A stretch of 64,000 bases of DNA from Paenibacillus prosopidis (GTDB lineage Bacteria > Bacillota > Bacilli > Paenibacillales > Paenibacillaceae): the NCBI RefSeq assembly GCF_003337375.1, contig NZ_QPJD01000005.1:310001-374000 (forward strand), read 5' to 3'. Position 1 is the stretch's first letter, and each line of letters begins with the position of its first letter. Both the position numbers and the translations under genes were made by a program. The notes under the pieces are model-generated. The model made no database searches. It was given only the letters and a program-made list of their open reading frames with translations, and was not told the DNA's origin. Shown here piece after piece: positions 53,008-61,125 of the stretch.

Positions 53008-53267
53008 TCGAATCTCCTCCAAAAACAGTTCAGTACACTTATTATACAGAAAATCCAATGCCAACGAACAACAACTTCGTTTTTCTTTACTTACCCAGTT
53101 TTATCAAGGACCGGTTCCCGCACACGCCACATACCAGAATAAACCCGCCTTTTTCAAACTTTCTCTTCATCAATATCTCCCATTCTGATTGTTAGTGTCG
53201 TCGATATTGTATAACTTTAAGGAATCAAGTACATTTAAAATAAGTAAGCACTTAAAGGAGCATGACG

Positions 53268-53576
53268 ATGGCTATTCACGAACTGGATGAAGCTGCTTTA
53301 CAAAACCTGACGCATGCTGAGAGCGGCAAGGCTGCTGTATTTTTCTTCACCCCACTATGCGGCACTTGTAAAATAGGAGAACGAATGCTGGAAATTGCCG
53401 AAGCTGCAGGCATATCCATTCCTCTCTTTAAGCTAAATATCAACTATGCGCCAAAGCTGCGCGACCAGTGGCAGATTGCAAGCGTGCCTTGCTTGGTGCT
53501 GCTGGAGAATGGCAAGCCGATTCAAAAGGAATATGCGATGAAATCGGTAGATTACATCTATCTCATGCTGAAGTAA
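53268..53576 (+). CDS. Thioredoxin family protein
   Basis: The 102-residue cytosolic protein has the redox motif CGTC in FTPLCGTCKIGERML and the cis-Pro in IASVPCLVLL. The ATG at 53268 follows AAAGGAG by 7 nt, better than the ATG at 53262. It is shorter and more divergent than TrxA, similar to YtpP-type thioredoxins. Confidence 0.87.
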   Translation: MAIHELDEAALQNLTHAESGKAAVFFFTPLCGTCKIGERMLEIAEAAGISIPLFKLNINYAPKLRDQWQIASVPCLVLLENGKPIQKEYAMKSVDYIYLMLK

Positions 53577-53579
53577 GCG

Positions 53580-53714
53580 TTAGATGTAAACCCCTTTAAC
53601 GGCTGGCAGCCTTTTGTATTCATCCTTCGCTTGAACAATGTTAATGATTTCGTTAGCCAAAAGCGTCATGGTTGCGCCGTCCGTGCCATTGTCGCATTCC
53701 GTCCATTCAAACAC
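53580..53714 (-). CDS. Small protein (44 residues), hypothetical
   Basis: A GTG at 53714 with GGAGG 7 nt upstream starts VFEWTECDNGTDGATMTLLA and continues NEIINIVQAKDEYKRLPAVKG to a TAA at 53580. The frame is fully open, has a good ribosome binding site and ends 4 bp from the convergent thioredoxin gene. I do not recognise a family. It lies just after the DUF4362 lipoprotein gene on the same strand and could share its transcript. Confidence 0.6.
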   Translation of the reverse strand: MFEWTECDNGTDGATMTLLANEIINIVQAKDEYKRLPAVKGVYI

Positions 53715-53745
53715 ACGGTTACCTCCATTTATTTTGATGGTCAGA

Positions 53746-54228
53746 CTATAGCTTACGAGATATTGTCAAAATATTTATTTCCATTGGTTCGCCGTCGCAG
53801 CCTGTCAGCGTGTATGTCAGTGCAGTATCCGTTTCATCTTTTTGCAGCGTATCACACGTATATACAGTTACATTCGGTGAGCCGAACTTGTCCTTCGTCG
53901 TATCATAGCGCAATTCAATCCGATCGTTTCTTTGCGTCACTTGGTAGTAGATCGGATCCCCTTCTATCGTATATCGTACAACCCGCTGGGTATTCGTTCT
54001 ACCTTCGATAAAATCATCTAGTTTCATGTAGTTAGATACTCTGCCATGCAGATCGATGACATCTTTATCTTCATTAATCGTGTAATCGTACGGAAACTGA
54101 ACCTCATGTTGTTGATCCGATTGTTGTTGATCTAAATTGTGCTGATCCGATGCCTGATTACCGCACCCTAACAGCATAAGTAGTACAAGATATACCGTTG
54201 AAGCTTTTATTAATTCCACCTGTACCAT
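53746..54228 (-). CDS. DUF4362 domain lipoprotein
   Basis: The 160-residue product has a hydrophobic N-terminus and lipobox LLGC (in LMLLGCGNQA), a Gln/Asp-rich linker, then DVIDLHGRVSNYMKLDDFIE, VRYTIEGDPIYYQV and DTTKDKFGSPNVTVY, which match the Bacillales DUF4362 family. It is probably a surface lipoprotein. Start choice is ambiguous (ATG at 54231, ATG at 54228 or GTG at 54219) because AGAGGGG sits almost on the first ATG; 54228 is a compromise. Function unknown. Confidence 0.75.
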   Translation of the reverse strand: MVQVELIKASTVYLVLLMLLGCGNQASDQHNLDQQQSDQQHEVQFPYDYTINEDKDVIDLHGRVSNYMKLDDFIEGRTNTQRVVRYTIEGDPIYYQVTQRNDRIELRYDTTKDKFGSPNVTVYTCDTLQKDETDTALTYTLTGCDGEPMEINILTISRKL

Positions 54229-54303
54229 CATCCCCTCTAAAATTCCCCATTTATAACCAGACGATGTTAGCTCTTCATTTGTTTCCGCCAAACCACACCA
54301 CTG

Positions 54304-54345
54304 AAAAAAATATGGCCATGCAATAGTCTTCTCCTGCATGGCCAT
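54304..54345 (-). terminator. Intrinsic terminator of the ABC-F gene
   Basis: ATGGCCATGCA/TGCATGGCCAT with a 12-nt loop is followed on the minus strand by seven U. It lies 11 bp after the ABC-F stop. Confidence 0.88.
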
Positions 54346-54355
54346 CTATACTAAC

Positions 54356-56188
54356 TTATTGCGATTCATCTGCAAAATCGCTAATTTGCTTGCGCAGCCT
54401 GCGAATTTCTTGCATAAGCTGCTGCTGCTCCGCAGGATCTTCCGGCTGTGCACTGCCCATTAATTGCGCCAAGCGCAGCTGCAGCCTCTCCCGTTCGTTC
54501 TGACCTAGCTGTTCCTCCGTTGTAAGCGCACGGCTGCGATCTTTTGAACAGTACTCATCGTACGTTCCGGGGAATAAACTAGGCTCGCTCTTTCCATCCA
54601 TTATGAGCAGTCGATTAGCCCCTTTGCGGACCAGATAACGGTCATGCGTCACGAGAAGAACGGCCCCCGGATAATGCTGAAGCGCCTCCTCTACCTTCTC
54701 GCGCGTGCTCACGTCTAAATAATTCGTCGGTTCATCCAGTACGAGTAAATTCGCCTTGCCAAAAAACAGCTTCAGAAAGGCTACCCTGCATTTCTCGCCC
54801 ATGCTTAAATCTCCGATTCGTTTGAACACTTCTTCTTTCGGAAAGAGGAAACAGCCGAGAATCGTCCGCGCATGCGATTGCGTCATGCCTGGCAGCATAA
54901 GCAGGCTATCCAAAATCGTCTCTTCATTTTCCAGCTTACCTAACTCCTGCTCAAAATAACCGATGCGCGTTTGGGGATGAATGCTAACCTTCCCGGTAAT
55001 CGGAGCCAAGCTTCCCGTTGCCAGCTTCAGCAGCGTCGACTTACCGGCTCCATTCGGTCCCAATACGGCAATCCGATCTCCGCGATCAACGGAAAAGCTA
55101 AGATGGCTGAACAATGTGACCTGATCTTCATAGGCAAAGCCGACGTCCTCCATACGCAGCAGCGTTGCGGCAGCAAATCCATCCGTATCCAGCTGCATGC
55201 GAAGCTGCGCTTCCTCTCGAGGCTTCTGCACCTTATCGCGGTCCAGCCGCTCAATCGCTGATTCCTTCGCATGCATACGCGATACATTTTTCTTCGACTT
55301 GGAACGTAAGAAATCATGTTGCCCCGCCGCTTTATGCGCTTGCTGGAACCATTCCGAATACATGCGAATGCTCTCGAGCAGCTTCTCACGCTCTTGCTCC
55401 TGCTTCTTGTACAGCGCCTCCTGCGTCCGCAGCTCCAGCTCCTTCTGTGCCCGATATTCGGTATAGCCTCCCGGGTAGCGCCGGCAGCCGTTCCGCTCCA
55501 GTTCAAGAATGGTTGTTGCCGTACGGTCAATAAACGTTCGATCATGCGATACATACACGACCGTTCCCGGATACGCCTTTACCCATTGCTCAAGCCAATC
55601 GAGTGCAGCCGAATCCAAATGATTCGTTGGTTCATCGAGCACGACTAGCTTTGGTTCCCGGACCATGAGGGAAGCCAGCTGAGCTTTTGTCTTCTGACCG
55701 CCGCTTAATTGCGAGAATGGTACATTCCATACTTTTGAGTCAAAATTTAATTTCCTTAAACATCTCTCTGCCTTGATCTCCCAGCTGTAGCCATCAAGCT
55801 GTGCATATCGTTCGAACAGCTCGCTGTAGCGATTAAGCATTTTCTCGCCCGTTTCCTGCTCTTGCATCCGAAGGGTCAAGTCTGCAAGCTCCCGTTTCAA
55901 GCAGAACAATTCTGCAGTGCCCGCTTGAACGAATTCGAGCAGTGTTAACGACGAATCCATCTGCGCCTGCTGGTCGAGCCAGCCCCATTCCTCTATAGGC
56001 AGCAAGCGCTGGATATCTCCGCCATCGAACGGAAGCCGTCCGGTCAATCCTTGCAGCAGAGTCGTTTTGCCGACTCCATTGCGCCCGAACAACGCCAGCC
56101 GCTCTCCTTCCTTCACCTCAAACGTCACTTGCTCAAACAGCTTTACGCCATCCCATTCTTTATTTACATTTTTAACTTTTACCAGCAT
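54356..56188 (-). CDS. ABC-F family ATPase, probable ribosomal protection (Vml/Vga/Lsa-like) protein
   Basis: The 610-residue soluble protein has two ABC ATPase domains in one chain and no membrane segment. Domain 1: Walker A GRNGVGKTTL, signature LSGGQKTKAQ, Walker B VVLDEPTNHLD. A linker of about 80 residues (about 230-310) rich in charged residues follows, then domain 2: GPNGAGKSTL, LSMGEKCRVA, LLVLDEPTNYLD. A charged C-terminal helix (QLGQNERERLQ and QEIRRLRKQISD) resembles resistance-type ABC-F proteins. Such proteins displace drugs from the ribosome. The upstream leader with a short ORF and terminator is typical of antibiotic-inducible members. Confidence 0.85.
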   Translation of the reverse strand: MLVKVKNVNKEWDGVKLFEQVTFEVKEGERLALFGRNGVGKTTLLQGLTGRLPFDGGDIQRLLPIEEWGWLDQQAQMDSSLTLLEFVQAGTAELFCLKRELADLTLRMQEQETGEKMLNRYSELFERYAQLDGYSWEIKAERCLRKLNFDSKVWNVPFSQLSGGQKTKAQLASLMVREPKLVVLDEPTNHLDSAALDWLEQWVKAYPGTVVYVSHDRTFIDRTATTILELERNGCRRYPGGYTEYRAQKELELRTQEALYKKQEQEREKLLESIRMYSEWFQQAHKAAGQHDFLRSKSKKNVSRMHAKESAIERLDRDKVQKPREEAQLRMQLDTDGFAAATLLRMEDVGFAYEDQVTLFSHLSFSVDRGDRIAVLGPNGAGKSTLLKLATGSLAPITGKVSIHPQTRIGYFEQELGKLENEETILDSLLMLPGMTQSHARTILGCFLFPKEEVFKRIGDLSMGEKCRVAFLKLFFGKANLLVLDEPTNYLDVSTREKVEEALQHYPGAVLLVTHDRYLVRKGANRLLIMDGKSEPSLFPGTYDEYCSKDRSRALTTEEQLGQNERERLQLRLAQLMGSAQPEDPAEQQQLMQEIRRLRKQISDFADESQ

Positions 56189-56220
56189 CAAGGAACATTC
56201 CCCATTTCATATTACAAAAT

Positions 56221-56247
56221 AAAAAACCGTGGCCAGCGGCACACGGT
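56221..56247 (-). terminator. Leader terminator (attenuator) before the ABC-F gene
   Basis: ACCGTG-t-GCC-gct-GGC-CACGGT forms a near-perfect stem on the minus strand and is followed by six U then ATTTTG. It lies about 40 bp before the ABC-F start and within the same leader, which suggests conditional read-through. Confidence 0.82.
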
Positions 56248-56440
56248 CGAATACGTAGGGGAACATCAGTTAAACGAAAATAACGGATGCCTAAGGCCGC
56301 ATGAATTCGGCTGTACATCTCGTTCTATCGCAGCTGATTGACTTTACATAAGTCCCCAAATCGACACACGTATCCCTGACCGGTTCTCGCTACCGAGAAG
56401 CCGCTTGTACTTAGACAAGTTGTTTACAGGAATCGTGTTC

Positions 56441-56449
56441 TTACTTCAT
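56441..56449 (-). CDS. Met-Lys leader peptide ahead of the ABC-F gene
   Basis: ATG-AAG-TAA lies 11 nt after a GGAGG site near the 5' end of the leader. Ultra-short upstream ORFs with a downstream terminator control Listeria lmo0919 and Bacillus vmlR, where drug-stalled ribosomes favour antitermination. Only nine bases long, so the call rests on position and the ribosome binding site. Confidence 0.5.
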   Translation of the reverse strand: MK

Positions 56450-56492
56450 CGGTCGGGGGTCCTCCATCAGTCATCAGTTTTGATATGCGTTT

Positions 56493-56521
56493 ATTATATA
56501 AACAGTAGTATAAATTTTCAA
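56493..56521 (-). promoter_or_regulatory. SigA-type promoter of the ABC-F leader
   Basis: TTGAAA (56516-56521) and a perfect TATAAT (56493-56498) are separated by 17 bp. The leader from here to the ABC-F start is about 295 nt. Confidence 0.85.
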
Positions 56522-56555
56522 GCAGAACTTTTTAATGGCGGTCAACTGAAAAAGC

Positions 56556-57236
56556 TTATTTTAAAAATCTGGAGAACAGTTGACTGATTCGCTGCGCAAA
56601 ATCATCAAGGCTCAGATTCGCTTGATCCAGTTTAACATACCCGTTTTTAATCGATTCAAGTACCCATCCTGGAATTTTTTTGCCTTCAACGCTCGGATAA
56701 AAGACGCGGTAAGCCCAGAGCAAATGCTCCCAGCGCTTGTCGTCGCCCTCTAGCGCATACTCGGAAACGTCCAGCACTTTGCCGCGTCCGTTTTGCAAAA
56801 TCACGTTTTTCAGATGAATGTCGCGCGGATTCAAGCCACGATTTCTTACTAACTCGCGTGCTTCCTCCACGTCATGAATCACCTGTTCCGGTACCGGTAC
56901 ACCCTCAAGCAGGCAATCATGTAAAGTAATCCCCGGTTCATAGCTCATAACCAAATAATGTTTGCCAACCCCGTAATACTGTGGGAAAAATGGGATCCCT
57001 TCAAGTCGTTCGTACACTCTTCTCTCGGTCTCTTTCTTCTCAAGCGCAAGATCCGAGTATACTTTAAATGCATAACCTGGTGTCTGATCATACGTAAATA
57101 CAGCCGCATCGGTACCAATTCCGATACAGTGAAGACCCTCTGAAAAGCCGGAAATGACAACTGCTTCATTCCGTTCGCTACCGGTCACCGTAAGGCAGCT
57201 GAGCGGCTCATCAGCCTTTATCCAATCCGTGCTCAT
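56556..57236 (-). CDS. YrzF-like protein kinase family protein
   Basis: The 226-residue protein is a minimal kinase fold. An ATP-binding Lys is in GYAFKVYSD, the hinge follows LVMSYEPGI, and the catalytic loop RDIHLKNVIL keeps the catalytic Asp and the metal-binding Asn at the normal spacing; the DFG motif is replaced by DVSEY with its Asp retained. It resembles the Bacillus YrzF putative Ser/Thr kinase. The substrate is unknown. It lies upstream of the ABC-F leader on the same strand, with its own promoter presumably. Confidence 0.75.
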   Translation of the reverse strand: MSTDWIKADEPLSCLTVTGSERNEAVVISGFSEGLHCIGIGTDAAVFTYDQTPGYAFKVYSDLALEKKETERRVYERLEGIPFFPQYYGVGKHYLVMSYEPGITLHDCLLEGVPVPEQVIHDVEEARELVRNRGLNPRDIHLKNVILQNGRGKVLDVSEYALEGDDKRWEHLLWAYRVFYPSVEGKKIPGWVLESIKNGYVKLDQANLSLDDFAQRISQLFSRFLK

Positions 57237-57492
57237 CCCTAAAGCACCTCCTCGTTACAACCTTCGGCAGCCTATACCTTCACTAAACTTGGACTGATTC
57301 AAGCAGCAGGTTGCCACATAGCGCCTATCTTGATGTATACGTAGAACAAGCTGCTGATGTGCCAACGAAATGAATATAACGTCCCGATCCTTCTCTACGA
57401 CAATGGTTAACGCGAACTATTACTACTTTATCATAACCAATCAAGCGCTGCAGAGCAGTTCTATCTTTTGTCAGTCTCTCAGCACAAAAAAA
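57237..57492. other. Gene-free region between the kinase gene and the dioxygenase terminator
   Basis: No gene or strong motif is visible. It should contain the promoter of the YrzF-like gene. Confidence 0.4.
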
Positions 57493-57528
57493 GTCCCGCA
57501 TCCCTTAGGAAGCCAGGGATTACGGGAC
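57493..57528 (-). terminator. Intrinsic terminator of the dioxygenase gene
   Basis: GTCCCG...CCCT and AGGG...CGGGAC form a two-part stem followed by seven U on the minus strand. Confidence 0.85.
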
Positions 57529-57579
57529 GTTCTTCGTCCTATTTTTTATTTGCTTACTTGTAGTTTAACTCCTCTTTCA

Positions 57580-58560
57580 TTACCCCTGCAACGGCTTCGT
57601 ATGCAACGGCTTCAATCTCGCTTCGATTTGAGCTCTATGCGGCTCCAGGAATGGCGGCAAAGCGAGCGACTCCCCTAAGTGGTTGATGTCCTCATCGGTA
57701 TCAAAGCCTGGTCCATCCGTTGCCAGCTCAAAAAGAATGCCGTTTGGTTCCCGGAAATAAAGCGAGCGGAAGTAGTAACGGTCAACAAATCCTGAGTTTG
57801 GAATGTGAACGCCGCGGATATGCTCGATCCACTCGCGAAGTTCATCATCGTTATCGACGCGGAACGCCACATGGTGAACGCCGCCGTGGCCCTGCTGCTC
57901 GCGCGGCAGATCATGCCGCTCCTCAACATGAACCTCGGCGCCGCTTCCGCCTTCGCCTGTTTCAAATACAATAACATCCGGTTGGCCTGCTATTGTGGAC
58001 GGATATTGACCCTTTTGCCGGAAGCCCATCAATTGAGTCAATACGAGTACTGTCGGGGCCGGATCCTTCACTGTCAGTTGAACAGGGCCTAATCCAAGAA
58101 TGCCGTATTCTACAGGTACTGTGCTTTTTCCCCATGGGATGCCGCCTTTAACCCCTTCGTTATGCTCATCCGATACCAGTACGAGACGCTGCCCCTCAAA
58201 ATCTCTAAAGGCTATTGTGTTCCGGCCTGCGCGTTCGATCATTTCATCATGATCCACGCTGAATTGCTCGAACCGCTCCTTCCAGTATCGAAGCGCCTCA
58301 TCATTCGCCACGCGAAGCGACAAGGAGGAGATGCTGCTTGTTCCTGCACGGTTTTTGCCGGTCATCGGAAATTCGAAGAATGTTAACTCCGTTCCCGGGT
58401 TCCCCTTCTCGTCCCCGTAAAACAAGTGGTATACCGAGGTTTCATCCTGATTGACCGTTTTTTTGACCAGACGAAGACCTAATAGCTGCGTGTAAAAATT
58501 GAAGTTTTCAGAAGCTGTGCCTGTAATCGCGGATACGTGGTGAATGCCTTTGAGCTGCAT
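57580..58560 (-). CDS. mhqO: Ring-cleaving dioxygenase of the VOC superfamily (MhqO-like)
   Basis: The 326-residue enzyme has two VOC modules: an N-terminal one (IHHVSAITGTASENFNFYTQ) and a C-terminal one with HHVAFRVDND and RSLYFREPNGILFELATDGPG. Expected metal ligands are His in GIHHVS, His in VHHVAF and Glu in LFELATD. Bacillus MhqO of this type detoxifies quinones and is repressed by MhqR. Here a MarR gene lies 21 bp upstream on the same strand, matching that pattern. No membrane segment. Confidence 0.85.
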   Translation of the reverse strand: MQLKGIHHVSAITGTASENFNFYTQLLGLRLVKKTVNQDETSVYHLFYGDEKGNPGTELTFFEFPMTGKNRAGTSSISSLSLRVANDEALRYWKERFEQFSVDHDEMIERAGRNTIAFRDFEGQRLVLVSDEHNEGVKGGIPWGKSTVPVEYGILGLGPVQLTVKDPAPTVLVLTQLMGFRQKGQYPSTIAGQPDVIVFETGEGGSGAEVHVEERHDLPREQQGHGGVHHVAFRVDNDDELREWIEHIRGVHIPNSGFVDRYYFRSLYFREPNGILFELATDGPGFDTDEDINHLGESLALPPFLEPHRAQIEARLKPLHTKPLQG

Positions 58561-58581
58561 ATAAAAAGCCTCCTTAAAGAG

Positions 58582-59025
58582 TTAGTTTTGAATTTTTTTG
58601 AGCAGATCGACCAGCTGCTTCTTCTCTTCCCGGTTCAATCCATTATATTGAGATGCTTGAAACTGCTCTTGCACAGGAACAACGTCATTAAATAGCGCTC
58701 TGCCTTTTGCCGTAAGGGAGACGTATTTGGTTTTCCATTCTTGCTCCCGTTTTACCCAGCCCAAATCCTCAAGCTTGCTAAGTAATTGCGTAATATTCCC
58801 TTTCGTGACAAAAAGCTTATCGGCCAGCTGCTGCTGCGTCAGGCGGTCATGCGCGCCGACTTGAGCAAGCATATCAAACTGGGCGGCAGACAAGTTCCAC
58901 TTTTTCAAATGCTGTTGCGTATCTCGAATGTTTTGGTTATAAACCCGCGATAAGCGATACCATATCATTAAGCCTAACCGCTCGTCGCGTTTTGATAAGA
59001 AGGGTTCCGTATTATTTGATTCCAT
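58582..59025 (-). CDS. MarR family transcriptional regulator (MhqR-like)
   Basis: The 147-residue winged-helix repressor contains the MarR core: WNLSAAQFDMLAQVGAHDRL, QQQLADKLFVTKGNITQLLSKLE and the beta-wing WKTKYVSLTAKGRALFNDV. It is co-transcribed with the ring-cleaving dioxygenase and probably represses the pair, being released by quinones or catechols as in the mhq regulon. A perfect 14-bp palindrome overlaps its promoter. Confidence 0.88.
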   Translation of the reverse strand: MESNNTEPFLSKRDERLGLMIWYRLSRVYNQNIRDTQQHLKKWNLSAAQFDMLAQVGAHDRLTQQQLADKLFVTKGNITQLLSKLEDLGWVKREQEWKTKYVSLTAKGRALFNDVVPVQEQFQASQYNGLNREEKKQLVDLLKKIQN

Positions 59026-59056
59026 TTGTCCACCTCACACCTTCGTTATTGATATC

Positions 59057-59085
59057 AGTTTAGATCTAAACCAACAAAAAGTCAA
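59057..59085 (-). promoter_or_regulatory. Promoter and MarR operator of the mhq-like operon
   Basis: TTGACT (59080-59085) and TAAACT (59057-59062) are 17 bp apart. The perfect palindrome GTTTAGATCTAAAC (59058-59071) covers the -10 region and part of the spacer, as expected for a repressor site. Confidence 0.7.
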
Positions 59086-59175
59086 TTGTTTACATTCAAT
59101 CCCCTACTGAAGACTAGCGCATACGCAATTCCAATATGATAAGATAAGCGGATAGATCATAAGAGGAGAACAGAC

Positions 59176-59811
59176 ATGCTGGAGCGCAATCCAATACCTA
59201 ATCAAGTGCCGGCCGGACGGATGAATCCGAATATAACCGCCAAAAATAAACGGAAACGAAATAAATGGTTAATACTGGTCATCTTAGCATTTGCGGCAGC
59301 AATCGTTTGGAAATGGTTCGATACGTCAGATACCTCAGACCCGTTCAAATCAGACATTGAAATTGTTCCCGCTCCGCCTATCACCGCTCTGCACCCTATT
59401 GTGCTTGCCAAACAAACGGAGCTGATGGCTGAAACGAGTAAAATAGGAATCACAATCCTTATTACCGATGGCTTCCGGTCAAGCGAGGAACAGGATGCGT
59501 TATATGCTCGTGGACGTTCGGAGGATGGTCCGGTCGTTACGCAAGTGCAAGGCGGAAATTCGTACCATAATTATGGACTTGCTATCGACTTTGCTTTGAA
59601 GACCAAGAAAGGCGCCGTTATTTGGGATATGGAATATGACGGAAACAAAAACGGACAAGCGGATTGGATGGAGGTTGTGGAGATAGCCAAACGACTGGGC
59701 TTCTCCTGGGGCGGGGATTGGGAAAACTTCCCGGATTATCCGCATTTGCAAATGGATTTTGGATATTCGATACGCCAGCTCAAGAGAGGTTTCTGGCCGC
59801 CTGTTGAGTAG
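59176..59811 (+). CDS. M15 family metallopeptidase (CwlK-like peptidoglycan endopeptidase)
   Basis: The 211-residue product has a basic N-terminus and one membrane segment (about 31-46), so the enzyme faces outside. Zinc-site motifs SYHNYGLAIDF and DYPHLQM, with GFRSSEEQDALYARGR before them, match VanY/CwlK L-alanyl-D-glutamate or D,D-peptidases. It cleaves peptide cross-links of peptidoglycan. AGAGGAG lies 7 nt before the ATG. It is monocistronic, convergent with a drug-efflux gene across a strong shared terminator. Confidence 0.87.
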   Translation: MLERNPIPNQVPAGRMNPNITAKNKRKRNKWLILVILAFAAAIVWKWFDTSDTSDPFKSDIEIVPAPPITALHPIVLAKQTELMAETSKIGITILITDGFRSSEEQDALYARGRSEDGPVVTQVQGGNSYHNYGLAIDFALKTKKGAVIWDMEYDGNKNGQADWMEVVEIAKRLGFSWGGDWENFPDYPHLQMDFGYSIRQLKRGFWPPVE

Positions 59812-59838
59812 TGGAATGTTCGGTCAATTCATACAACA

Positions 59839-59878
59839 AAGAAAGAGTGCAGAACGTTACCGGTCTGCACTCTTTCTT
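59839..59878. terminator. Bidirectional intrinsic terminator
   Basis: A perfect 15-bp stem (AAGAAAGAGTGCAGA/TCTGCACTCTTTCTT) with a 10-nt loop serves the M15 gene and the convergent MFS gene. Confidence 0.88.
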
Positions 59879-59892
59879 GTAGTTAAATCCAT

Positions 59893-61098
59893 TTATCCTG
59901 CGCTTACTACTGCGGCCTTCATTTTGCCCCCGCGCCGCATCGACAGATACAAACTGATCACTAACACGATAGCTCCAAGCGTATACGGTGCGTTAATATG
60001 AACATCGTAAATCGTGCCTGCTACTGCCGGACCGAAAATATTGCCAAGACTCATATACGCATTGTTCATGCCCGCTACAAGCCCCTGCTCATCTCCTGCC
60101 GATTTGGACAACAGCGTATTAATTGCCGGACGCATTACCGATGTAAGCGTGAAGAAGAAGGCGGTAAGAATAAGCACATAGATAAAATTACCGGAAAGCA
60201 GCATAAGAATAAGAGCAGCTGCCGATAGTAGGAAAGTCCAATTAATTAGCTTTTTCTCTCCAAATCGGTTAATCAGCTTGCCGATGAATAACGCTTGAAT
60301 AACAGTTCCTGCAAGCGCCCCGACGGTGATGATGATCGATATTTCCAAAGCGGAATATCCGTATTTCGCGTCAACAAACAATGGGAAAATCGCTTCGAAG
60401 TTCGCTAGTCCGAACGTAAGGGAGAAGATGAGAACCAATAAAATAAAGTACGACGCCTTAAACGATTTTCCGAATTGTTTGAAAATGTTTTCTCGTTTGA
60501 CCTGTGAATTTCGTGCTGCCGCTCTCGCTTCTAAGGATAAGGATTCCGGTACAAACAATAGCGAACCAATAGTGGCTAATGCACCGACTACTGCGGATAC
60601 GTAAAACGGTGAGCGTAAGCCAAATTCAGCCAGAAAGCCGCCGATGCCGGGACCAATAACAAAGCCGAGCGACATCGATGCTCCGAGTAATCCGAGGCCC
60701 TTTCCCCGGTTCTCTTCTGTAGTAATATCGGCAACATAGGCAAGCATGGCCGGTATCATCGCCGCCGCGCCCACGCCACCGATCAATCGGGACAAATAAA
60801 GCAGCGGTATTTGCTCCGCTATGGCAAAGATGAGGTTGGAAATCGTAAACAACAATAGTCCAACTACGATCATAATTTTACGTCCGTATTTGTCGGAAAG
60901 CTCGCCTGCTATCGGGGAAAAAATAAATTGCGTGACTCCGAAGGCCGCAATGAGATAGCCTGCCGTTTTGCCGCCCGCACCGAATTCCTTGAGAAACTCG
61001 GGCAGAACGGGAATGATAAGCCCGATACCGAGCATTGCAATAAACATGTTAATCATAAGGAAAAGCATCTGCTTATTCCCTTTTGCCGCTTTTGCCAT
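59893..61098 (-). CDS. MFS multidrug efflux transporter, Bmr/Blt/NorA-like
   Basis: The 401-residue 12-helix transporter has motif A (GELSDKYGRKIMIVVGL), motif C (LGFVIGPGIGGFLAE) and IPVLPEFLKEFG, all close to Bacillus Bmr. It should export lipophilic cations and fluoroquinolones by proton antiport. The ATG at 61098 follows AGGGTGG by about 8 nt. It lies downstream of an LLM oxidoreductase gene (27 bp) on the same strand and may be co-transcribed. Confidence 0.87.
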   Translation of the reverse strand: MAKAAKGNKQMLFLMINMFIAMLGIGLIIPVLPEFLKEFGAGGKTAGYLIAAFGVTQFIFSPIAGELSDKYGRKIMIVVGLLLFTISNLIFAIAEQIPLLYLSRLIGGVGAAAMIPAMLAYVADITTEENRGKGLGLLGASMSLGFVIGPGIGGFLAEFGLRSPFYVSAVVGALATIGSLLFVPESLSLEARAAARNSQVKRENIFKQFGKSFKASYFILLVLIFSLTFGLANFEAIFPLFVDAKYGYSALEISIIITVGALAGTVIQALFIGKLINRFGEKKLINWTFLLSAAALILMLLSGNFIYVLILTAFFFTLTSVMRPAINTLLSKSAGDEQGLVAGMNNAYMSLGNIFGPAVAGTIYDVHINAPYTLGAIVLVISLYLSMRRGGKMKAAVVSAG

Positions 61099-61125
61099 TA
61101 TCTTACCCACCCTATCTTTTCTCTG

